A DNA stretch of 64,000 nt from Lentzea flava (GTDB lineage Bacteria > Actinomycetota > Actinomycetes > Mycobacteriales > Pseudonocardiaceae). Under the pieces are notes generated by a model, which ran no database searches, was not told the DNA's origin, and saw nothing but the letters and a program-made list of their open reading frames with translations. This document shows, piece by piece, positions 55,825 through 62,542 of the stretch. The stretch covers positions 62,001 through 126,000 of the forward strand of contig NZ_BMRE01000015.1 in assembly GCF_014648475.1 (NCBI RefSeq). Direction: 5' to 3'. Made by a program: the position numbers and the translations under genes. How positions within the stretch are numbered: position 1 is the stretch's first letter; each line of letters begins with the position of its first letter.

Positions 55825-57008
55825 GCCAGAGAACCCAGGTCCGCCTCACGCAGCAGTGCCGGAGTCACGGTCGCCTGCGCGTCCACCAACGCCTGCAACG
55901 CCGTGCCGTGGTCCCAGACGTTGACGTTCATGGCCGCCCGCAGCCGTCCGTCCCGCAGCCAGAACGCGATGAACTGCCGCGCGGCCAGGTCGCCGCGCAC
56001 CACCACCTCGTCGTCGGGACCGGCGAGGCCGCGGTACTCCATGCCCAGGTCGTACTGGTCGGTGAAGAAGTACGGCGACTTCTGGTACGGCTCGTCCAGG
56101 CCGAGCAGCGAGCCGGCCACGTGCGTGCCCTGGTCCTTCGCGTTCGCCCAGTGCTCGACGCGGACGCGGTGTCCGTAGCGCGGGTGGTCGTGCGCCGCGA
56201 TGTCACCGGCCGCGAACACGTCGGGTGCGGACGTGCGCAACGCCGCGTCGACCGCCACGCCGCCGTCGGTCAGGTCCAGCCCGGCGGCTTCGGCCAGCTC
56301 CAGCCGCGGTGTCGCGCCCACGGCCAGCACCGTCACGTCCGGCAGCAGCTCGGTGCCGTCCTCCAGCACCACGCCCGACGGCGAGAAGGCCGCCACGCCG
56401 GTGCCCAGCTTGAACTCGACGCCGTGCTCCTCGTGCAGGCCGCGGAACATCCTGCCCATCTCCGCACCCAGCACGCGGATCAGCGGTTCGGGCAACGGGT
56501 CGACCACCGTGACGCGGCAGCCGTGGGTGCGGGCGGCGGACGCCACCTCGCAGCCGATCCAGCCCGCACCGATGATCACGACGTGCCTGCCCTCGCGCAA
56601 CGCCGGCTTCAGCGCGAGCGAGTCGTCGACGGTGCGCAGCACATGTCCTTGCGCGCCAGGCAGAACGCGGGGACGTGATCCGGTCGCGAGCAAGAGCCGA
56701 TCGTAGGAACGCACTGCTCCATCGGAGTCAACGATCGTGTGATCACCCGGTCGCAGCTCCAGCACCGAGACGCCGAGCCGGAGGTCGATCTCGTTGTCGG
56801 TGTAGAAACCCGGCTCGTGCACCCACGCCGGCTCCGCGGCCTTGCCCAGCAGAACGTCCTTGGACAGCGCGGGAAGTTCGTACGGGCGGTGGTGCTCGGT
56901 GCCGAACACGGTGATCTCGCCGCCGTAGCCGCGGTCTCGGAGTGCGCCGGCCGCGGAGGCACCGGCGAGGCCGGACCCGACGATCACGATGCGTTGCGGT
57001 TCCGCCAT
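55821..57008 (-). CDS. Rhodocoxin/ferredoxin reductase-type NAD(P)/FAD oxidoreductase
   Basis: This protein has about 395 residues. It has N-terminal FAD motif VIVGSGLAGASAAGALRDRGYGGEITV, NAD motif VVIIGAGWIGCEVASAARTHG, and GVAVDAALRTSAPDVFAAGDIAAHDHP with the ATGSRPR segment, all as in putidaredoxin-reductase-like enzymes that feed electrons to ferredoxins for P450s. The C-terminal reductase domain is present. No ferredoxin or P450 gene adjoins. ATG 57008 with GGAGG upstream. The stop overlaps the MarR stop region by 4 bp. Confidence 0.9.
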   Translation of the reverse strand: MAEPQRIVIVGSGLAGASAAGALRDRGYGGEITVFGTEHHRPYELPALSKDVLLGKAAEPAWVHEPGFYTDNEIDLRLGVSVLELRPGDHTIVDSDGAVRSYDRLLLATGSRPRVLPGAQGHVLRTVDDSLALKPALREGRHVVIIGAGWIGCEVASAARTHGCRVTVVDPLPEPLIRVLGAEMGRMFRGLHEEHGVEFKLGTGVAAFSPSGVVLEDGTELLPDVTVLAVGATPRLELAEAAGLDLTDGGVAVDAALRTSAPDVFAAGDIAAHDHPRYGHRVRVEHWANAKDQGTHVAGSLLGLDEPYQKSPYFFTDQYDLGMEYRGLAGPDDEVVVRGDLAARQFIAFWLRDGRLRAAMNVNVWDHGTALQALVDAQATVTPALLREADLGSLA

Positions 57009-57196
57009 TTTCACTCCTCCTCGTGACCAACTCTCGTCCCACGTGCGACGCTATCCGCAGCTCGGCACGGTCGCTCGACGGAGACTTTTCCCGCGAACGC
57101 GAAATCGCCGTCACGACCACCGGCCGCGCGCGTCTCATCCACGCGAGCGCCGGGACCACCGGGCCGGCGCGCCGAGTGAGCTGGAGGAAGAAACCC

Positions 57197-57397
57197 GTGG
57201 GAGCCAAAGAGGAGTGGCAGGTGAGCTGCCGCGACATCGCTTCGCGCCGACGGGACTTGACGGTGTTCGTCAGCCAGGGGCACATCGTGATCAACGTGCC
57301 ACCGGGCGAAGCCGCTGTTCTGACACCGCTGGAGGTGGGCCGTCTGCGCGCCGCGTTGCGGGAAGCGGTGGTCGCCGCGTCCGACACGGAGCTGTGA
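57197..57397 (+). CDS. Small conserved protein (66 residues) of unknown function
   Basis: The frame reads GAKEEWQVSCRDIASRRRDLTVFVSQGHIVINVPPGEAAVLTPLEVGRLRAALREAVV and ends DTEL. GGAGGAAG is 6-14 bp before GTG 57197. Amphipathic, soluble, alpha/beta-like, with a central hydrophobic strand. The regular codon bias and good ribosome site support a gene although it is short. Small proteins of this kind are common in Pseudonocardiaceae; I know no function. Confidence 0.65.
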   Translation: MGAKEEWQVSCRDIASRRRDLTVFVSQGHIVINVPPGEAAVLTPLEVGRLRAALREAVVAASDTEL

Positions 57398-57411
57398 CCG
57401 CCGTCACAGCG

Positions 57412-57433
57412 TTACCTACTCGCAAGTAGGTAA
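57412..57433. promoter_or_regulatory. Operator-like perfect palindrome before the acyl-CoA synthetase gene
   Basis: TTACCTACT and AGTAGGTAA, 9-bp exact arms with a 4-nt centre, lie 19 bp before the start of the acyl-CoA synthetase gene. Sites of this form bind TetR repressors such as those controlling fatty-acid genes. No TetR gene is adjacent. Confidence 0.65.
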
Positions 57434-57451
57434 GTGGTTAGAGTGGGCGGC

Positions 57452-58954
57452 ATGCTGACCCGCGTGCTGCTGACCCTGGTCAAAGCCGGAGTGATCCGGC
57501 CGTTGGGCCCGCGCGGCCTCGCCGGCACCGTGCGCGGGTATCTGCAGTGGGACATCACGCTCGCGTGGGGTTACCAGACCGGCGCCGGACGACACCCGGA
57601 CCGTGCCGCGATCGTCGACGACGACGGCGTGCTGACGTACGCGGAGGTGAACGAGCGCACCAGCAGGCTCGCGCACGCCTTCCGCGCCGGCGAGCGCATC
57701 GGGCTGCTGTGCCGCAACCACCGCGGTTTCATCGAGACGATGACCGCGTGCACGAAGATCGGCGCCGACGCCGTCCTGCTCAACACCGGCCTGAGCAAAG
57801 GGCAACTGGCCCAGGTCGCCCAGGACCAGAAGATCGACAGGATCGTCGCCGACCGCGAGTTCGCCGACGTGCTGCCCTCCGGAGTTCCCACGTACTTCAG
57901 CGACGAACTGGAGTCGCTGATCCTCAACGGTCCGACGACGCCGCTGCCCCGCCGCCCTCCGCGCGGCCGGCTGATCATCCTCACCTCCGGCACCACCGGC
58001 ACGCCGAAGGGCGCCAAGCGACCGGAACCCGCGAGCCTCGCCCCCGCCGCCGCGCTGCTGTCCCGGATTCCGCTCAAGCACGGCGACGTCATCGCCATCA
58101 CCTCGCCGCTCTTCCACGCCTGGGGCCTCGCCGCGTTCCAGCTCGGGCTCGTGCTCGGCGCCACGCTGGTGCTGCGCCGCAGGTTCGACCCCGTGCAGAC
58201 GTTGAAGGACGCGGAGAAGTGCACGGCGATGTTCGTGGTTCCCGTGATGCTGCAACGCATGCTGGAGACCCCGCATCGGCCGAAGCTGCGGATCATCGCG
58301 TCGAGCGGGTCCGCTCTGCCGCCGCGGGTCGCCACCCGCACGCTCGAAGAGTTCGGCCCGGTGCTCTACAACCTCTACGGCTCGACGGAGGTGAGCTGGG
58401 CGAGCATCGCGACGCCGGAAGAGATGCTCAGGGAGCCCGGTACTGCCGGGCGACCGCCGCTGGGCACCCGACTGGCCATTGTGGACGATCAGGGCAATCC
58501 GGTGGCACCCGGCGAGACCGGGCGGATCTTCGTGGGCAACGAGATGCTGTTCGACGGCTACACCAACGGCACCAGCAAGGAGTCGTTGAACGGCCTGATG
58601 TCCACCGGCGATCTCGGCTACGTCAAGGACGGACTGCTGTTCGTGGCCGGTCGCGACGACGAGATGATCGTGTCCGGCGGCGAGAACGTGTACCCGCGCG
58701 AGGTCGAGGACCTGCTCTCGAACCTCGATGGCGTCACGGAGGTCGCCGTGCTCGGCGTGCCGGACGACGAGTTCGGGCAGCGGCTCGCGGCGTTCGTGGT
58801 GGGCGACGAAAGCCTGACAGCCGACCACGTACGTGAACACGTGAAGGCGAACCTGGCGCGGTTTTCCGTTCCGCGAGATGTTTTCTTCGTCAACGAGTTG
58901 CCGCGCAACGCGGCCGGGAAAGTGTTGAAACGTCAGTTGCGCGAACAGGTCTAG
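57452..58954 (+). CDS. Acyl-CoA synthetase / AMP-binding ligase
   Basis: This 500-residue ANL-superfamily ligase has P-loop LTSGTTGTPKGAK, LYGSTEVSWASIATPEEM, the adenylate Asp in STGDLGYVKDG, hinge GRDDEMIVSGGENVYPREVED, and the catalytic Lys in PRNAAGKVLKRQL. Seen in full, so active. It resembles long-chain or medium-chain fatty acid CoA ligases used to activate acyl substrates. ATG 57452. An operator palindrome immediately upstream suggests TetR-type control. The LuxR-like gene starts 27 bp downstream. Confidence 0.93.
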   Translation: MLTRVLLTLVKAGVIRPLGPRGLAGTVRGYLQWDITLAWGYQTGAGRHPDRAAIVDDDGVLTYAEVNERTSRLAHAFRAGERIGLLCRNHRGFIETMTACTKIGADAVLLNTGLSKGQLAQVAQDQKIDRIVADREFADVLPSGVPTYFSDELESLILNGPTTPLPRRPPRGRLIILTSGTTGTPKGAKRPEPASLAPAAALLSRIPLKHGDVIAITSPLFHAWGLAAFQLGLVLGATLVLRRRFDPVQTLKDAEKCTAMFVVPVMLQRMLETPHRPKLRIIASSGSALPPRVATRTLEEFGPVLYNLYGSTEVSWASIATPEEMLREPGTAGRPPLGTRLAIVDDQGNPVAPGETGRIFVGNEMLFDGYTNGTSKESLNGLMSTGDLGYVKDGLLFVAGRDDEMIVSGGENVYPREVEDLLSNLDGVTEVAVLGVPDDEFGQRLAAFVVGDESLTADHVREHVKANLARFSVPRDVFFVNELPRNAAGKVLKRQLREQV

Positions 58955-58981
58955 AGTCGAGCCCCGAAGGGGGCTTGATCC

Positions 58982-60310
58982 ATGACGGTTCCCGGCAGGA
59001 CCGCCGACCCGCGGTCCAACGCCGTGCACAACCTGCGCGAGGCACGCATCGCACTGGACGAGGGCAGGCCAGGCGAGGCGCTGGAGTACGCCGAGAAAGC
59101 GGTTGCCGCGTTCGCGTGGCTCGACGACGTCGAGGGCGTCGCGGAGGGCGTGCTGGCGCAGTCGGTGGCGCTCGGCAAGCGCGGGCTGTGGCCCAGCGCG
59201 CTCGACACGATCGACAGGGTGCAGGAGATCGCGGCCGCGAACCGCCACATCGGACTGCAGGCGCGGTGCAGCTTTTCCCGTGCCGTGGTGGAACTGCGGC
59301 TCGACTCGCGGGAGCGGAGCTTCAACTCGTTCGCCCGCGCGCTGGGGCTCGCGGAGCTCACCGGCGACAGCGAGCTGATCGGTTCCGTGCTGTTCGAGCA
59401 GGCGCGGGTGATGCGCATGCAGTACCACGAGCACTGCATGATCCGCACCCAGGAGAGCCGCTGCAGCCTCGACGGTGAACCGTGCGTGCGCAAGCTGCGG
59501 CGCGCGGAAGCGTTGTGCGCGCAGGTGCGCGACCGGTGGAAGCAGGTCGGCGACCCGGTGCGGATGGCGATGGTGAACGTCCTGCTGACACACGTGCGCA
59601 TCGATCTGGGTGAACTTGACCGCGCGCATCGCAGCTGGCAGCGCGCTGACCAGTTGCTTGCCGGAAGGAACCGCCCGGTGGCGCGGGCGGAGGCGTTGAT
59701 GGCGCGAGCCAGGCTGAGCGGGGCGCGCAAGCGGTACCCGGACCAGATCAGCCAGCTCACCCAGGCCGCCGAGCTCGCGATGAGCTGTCTCGCGCGCGAA
59801 GTCGCGGTGCACGCCCACCAGCAGCTGAGCGAGGCGTACGAACGATCCGGGGACCTGGAACGGGCGTTGCGGCACGCGCGGCTGCAGCTCGAGCAGTACC
59901 GCCTGTGGGAGCTGCAGGAAGGCAGGGATCTGCTGCGGATGCGCGAGCACGACCTGTCGTCCCGGCTCGTGGAACAGTTGGCGCACAGGCGTTTCGAGCC
60001 CAAGCGGGAGGACGCCGTGGTGCGCGTCCCGCACACCGGCGAGCTGCACGAGCCGGGGACCGCGGAGCACACGAACACCCGGATCGCCCGCGCGCTGCGG
60101 GCAGGGCTCACCAAGCGCGGCATCGAGGTGCTGCGGCTCGTGGCGGCCGGCGCGAGCACGGCGATGATCGCCGAGTCGCTCGGCCTGTCGCCCAAGACCG
60201 TGCAGAACCACCTCCAGCGGATCTACACGACGCTTGACGTCAACGGCCGTTCCGGCGCCGTCGTGTGGTGGATGAGCCTGGCCTCTCACGAGTCATCCAT
60301 TGTCAAGTAA
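58982..60310 (+). CDS. LuxR-type regulator with N-terminal TPR-like helical domain
   Basis: This 442-residue protein has helical repeats through residues 10-340 (ALEYAEKAVAAFAWLDDVEGVAEGVLAQSVALGKRG and ALRHARLQLEQYRLWELQEGRDLL). A C-terminal LuxR HTH follows (about 375-435; LTKRGIEVLRLVAAGASTAMIAESLGLSPKTVQNHLQRIYTTLDVNGR). No AAA/P-loop domain, so it is not a LAL regulator, and no receiver domain. Ends in a palindrome that contains its stop. It may respond to peptide or protein partners through the repeats. Confidence 0.85.
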   Translation: MTVPGRTADPRSNAVHNLREARIALDEGRPGEALEYAEKAVAAFAWLDDVEGVAEGVLAQSVALGKRGLWPSALDTIDRVQEIAAANRHIGLQARCSFSRAVVELRLDSRERSFNSFARALGLAELTGDSELIGSVLFEQARVMRMQYHEHCMIRTQESRCSLDGEPCVRKLRRAEALCAQVRDRWKQVGDPVRMAMVNVLLTHVRIDLGELDRAHRSWQRADQLLAGRNRPVARAEALMARARLSGARKRYPDQISQLTQAAELAMSCLAREVAVHAHQQLSEAYERSGDLERALRHARLQLEQYRLWELQEGRDLLRMREHDLSSRLVEQLAHRRFEPKREDAVVRVPHTGELHEPGTAEHTNTRIARALRAGLTKRGIEVLRLVAAGASTAMIAESLGLSPKTVQNHLQRIYTTLDVNGRSGAVVWWMSLASHESSIVK

Positions 60311-60318
60311 TTGACAAT
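60299..60318 (+). terminator. A/T-rich hairpin at the end of the LuxR-TPR gene
   Basis: ATTGTCAA (60299-60306) and TTGACAAT (60311-60318) form perfect 8-bp arms with a GTAA loop; the stop TAA is part of the loop. An unusually A/T-rich hairpin for this genome, possibly a terminator or a binding site. The remaining ~200 bp to the next gene hold only GTTAAC repeats (about 60456 and 60474) and no gene. Confidence 0.45.
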
Positions 60319-60517
60319 TCGTCCGACCAGACCGGGTTCCCATCCCCCGTTCGGCCGCTTGCCGCTGACGAGGTGGTCGCGAATCTTGGGTGATTTACCC
60401 ACCCCGGCGCGGTGGAATTGGGTGATGTGACGGGTAACTGGTCTGTGTCATGCTCCGTTAACAAGGTGTCCAGTTAACGAGCGAGGGGCGGTCATGACCG
60501 GGCAACGTCGCCTGCGG

Positions 60518-61765
60518 TCAGTGCTTGCGGAGAGCGATCCGCGCCACGTCGCGCCACAGGAGCGGATCGACACCTTCGGGGTTGATGTGCTCCAGCAGCG
60601 CGGCCAGGGCCGTGCGCGCACCCGTGCTGCCGTCCGGGTCGACCTCGTCCGCCGCCCGCACCAGCAACAGGTGGCACCGCAGCTGCTGCTCCGCGTCGAG
60701 CTCGCCGGTCGCGATGGCCTGCTCCGCGAGCTCCCGCGCCCGGTCGACCTCGCCGTCGCGCAACGCCAGTTCCGCGCGCAACGCCCTGGCGTGCGCCAGC
60801 AGGCCGTCCTGCCGGCGCATCGCCGCGACCGTCGTCTCCACCTTGTCCAGCAACGCCACCACCTCGTCGAGGTTCGCACCGGGCGTGCGCAACGCGATGG
60901 ACGCGCCGGCGAGGCGGACGCGGCAGCGGTACTCGGGATCGCCGTCGAAGTCGTCGAGCATGGCGACGGCCTCGCGGATGCAGTGCGCGGCTTCGGTTCT
61001 GTCGCCCAAACGGTCAGCGACCTTGGCGCGCGCCCACCACGTGGAGATGGCGAGCCGGTCGCGGCCGAGTTCGGACAGCCGCGCGGAAAGCTGGTCCACG
61101 ACCTGTTCGGCGTCGGCCAGACGTCCCGCGGCGGTCAGCTCGGCGCACAACGAGATGAGCGCGCGCGTGTTGACGCGACGCACCCGTTCGCCGTCACCGC
61201 TGGCCAGCTCAACGGCCTCGGTCGCCGCTTTCACGGATTCGGCCGTCCGGCCGAGGCGCCGCAACGAGGATGCGCGCAGGATCTCCACCAACGCGTCCAC
61301 CGCCGGACCGGGAGACCAGGACTTGCGCAGCTTCGCCGCCGCCAGCAGCAGACCCTCGTGGTCGCGTTGCCTGGCCAGCATCACCAGGCGCGTCCACCGC
61401 ACGCACCAGCCGAACATCTCCTCGTCCGACCGCTTTCCCAGCGTCTCCAGCAGGTCGACGGCCATCACCAGGTCGCCGTCGTGGTAGGCGAGCAGTGCCT
61501 CGCACCACGCCAGCGCCTCGTCCTGCATCGCGGTGCGGTCCTCGTCGACCATCAGCTCGGACGGGTCGACGCCGAGCACCTCGGCGAGCCTGCGCACGAC
61601 GGCGGGCGACGGCACCCGTTCACCGGATTCCAGCCGGGACACGTAACTCATGGACACGCCGGGGCACGCGAGGTCCTTTTGCGACAAACCGCGTTGCAGC
61701 CGGACCGCCCGCAACCGCGCGCCGAACCTCGTCAACGACTTCCTGCCCTCATCCACGGCCGCCAC
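60518..61765 (-). CDS. XRE-family regulator with TPR-like helical C-terminal domain
   Basis: This 415-residue protein has an N-terminal HTH_3 (about 12-66; FGARLRAVRLQRGLSQKDLACPGVSMSYVSRLESGERVPSPAVVRRLAEVLGV) and a long all-helical region of TPR-like repeats (about 75-410). This is the architecture of RRNPP receptors (Rgg, PlcR, PrgX) that bind secreted peptides, and of many actinomycete XRE-TPR proteins. Its start is only 21 bp from the start of a divergent gene for a 49-residue secreted peptide; in-frame starts at 61756 or 61735 are also possible. Confidence 0.88.
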   Translation of the reverse strand: MAAVDEGRKSLTRFGARLRAVRLQRGLSQKDLACPGVSMSYVSRLESGERVPSPAVVRRLAEVLGVDPSELMVDEDRTAMQDEALAWCEALLAYHDGDLVMAVDLLETLGKRSDEEMFGWCVRWTRLVMLARQRDHEGLLLAAAKLRKSWSPGPAVDALVEILRASSLRRLGRTAESVKAATEAVELASGDGERVRRVNTRALISLCAELTAAGRLADAEQVVDQLSARLSELGRDRLAISTWWARAKVADRLGDRTEAAHCIREAVAMLDDFDGDPEYRCRVRLAGASIALRTPGANLDEVVALLDKVETTVAAMRRQDGLLAHARALRAELALRDGEVDRARELAEQAIATGELDAEQQLRCHLLLVRAADEVDPDGSTGARTALAALLEHINPEGVDPLLWRDVARIALRKH

Positions 61766-61786
61766 CTATCGGAACGGAGCACCTCA

Positions 61787-61936
61787 ATGAAGTTGAACAC
61801 TATCGCTCGAACCATCGCAGCAGTGATCCTCAGTTTGGGCGCTGTGGTGATCGCGAGCGGCACGGCCGCCGCGAGCGGGCCCCAGATGAGCCCGCCGCCG
61901 TTCACCCCGCCGTACGTGGCGCCCTGCGGTCGCTGA
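61787..61936 (+). CDS. Secreted proline-rich small peptide (49 residues)
   Basis: MKLNTIARTI begins the signal sequence, which has a hydrophobic core to about residue 22 and a likely cleavage after GTAAA (residue 29). The predicted mature part, SGPQMSPPPFTPPYVAPCGR, has 20 residues, seven prolines and one cysteine. GGAG lies 8 bp upstream of ATG 61787, and a strong terminator follows directly. It is divergent from the XRE-TPR regulator. I recognise no family; candidates are a signalling peptide, a modified natural-product precursor, or a small exported factor. Confidence 0.7.
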   Translation: MKLNTIARTIAAVILSLGAVVIASGTAAASGPQMSPPPFTPPYVAPCGR

Positions 61937-61951
61937 CGCTCTCGACCGGTC

Positions 61952-61988
61952 GGGGTGGTCTTGCCTCCCTCGCAAGCAAGACCACCCC
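61952..61988 (+). terminator. Strong hairpin terminator after the peptide gene
   Basis: GGGGTGGTCTTGC (61952-61964) and GCAAGACCACCCC (61976-61988) are perfect 13-bp arms with an 11-nt loop, 16 bp after the peptide stop. It makes the peptide gene a monocistronic unit. Confidence 0.85.
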
Positions 61989-62053
61989 ACCACCGGAACG
62001 CCGATTGACGCACCTGGCGACATCACCGGTGCGGAGTGAGGCACCCTTGTGGG

Positions 62054-62542
62054 GTGACTCTGCAACTGCGCACGCCTCGTCACCAGGTGAGTCCCAAGTC
62101 GGTCCTGCTGTGGACGATGCAGGCCGCCGTGTTCTGGCTGGTGCTCTTCATCCCGCAGCTCATCGTGTTCCTGCTGGTGAGCTCGCCGCCCACGTGGGAG
62201 CTGGCGCTCATGGTCGCCACGCTGGTCGTCGGCCTCGTGCACACCGCGGTCGAGCCGAGCTGGCGCTACCGCGTGCACCGCTGGGAGACGACGCCGGACG
62301 CGGTGTACACCCTCTCCGGCTGGCTCAACCAGGAGTGGCGGGTCGCACCCGTGTCGCGCATCCAGACGATCGACACGAAACGCGGGCCGTTCCAGCAGTT
62401 GCTCGGCCTCGCGACGGTCACGGTGACGACCGCGTCGGCCGCCGGTCCCGTGGAGATCGAGGGCCTGGACCACGAGGTGGCGCAGCAGCTCGTGGTGGAG
62501 CTGACGAACACCACGCAGGCCACTCCGGGTGATGCCACGTGA
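62054..62542 (+). CDS. PH-domain membrane protein (YdbS-like)
   Basis: This 162-residue protein has two membrane helices (about 22-44 and 50-70), followed by a bPH_2 domain (about 74-160) with YTLSGWLNQEWRVAPVSRIQTIDTKRGPFQQLLGLATVTVTTASAAG. In Bacillus, the YdbS/YdbT pair promotes resistance to bacteriocins. GTG 62054; a GTG at 62036 is possible. Stop overlaps the next PH-domain gene (GTGA), so the two form one operon. Confidence 0.85.
   Translation: MTLQLRTPRHQVSPKSVLLWTMQAAVFWLVLFIPQLIVFLLVSSPPTWELALMVATLVVGLVHTAVEPSWRYRVHRWETTPDAVYTLSGWLNQEWRVAPVSRIQTIDTKRGPFQQLLGLATVTVTTASAAGPVEIEGLDHEVAQQLVVELTNTTQATPGDAT

Noticed and set aside
57416..60289. A 957-codon minus-strand open frame over the acyl-CoA synthetase and LuxR-TPR genes
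   Set aside because: Both plus-strand genes have full family motifs; the frame lacks any recognisable domain and is a compositional shadow.
60494..61936. A 480-codon open frame on the plus strand, antisense to the XRE-TPR gene and in frame with the secreted peptide
   Set aside because: Its residues show the Arg/Ala/Pro bias of an antisense shadow of high-GC coding DNA; the peptide has its own ribosome site and signal peptide at 61787, so only that end is taken as a gene.
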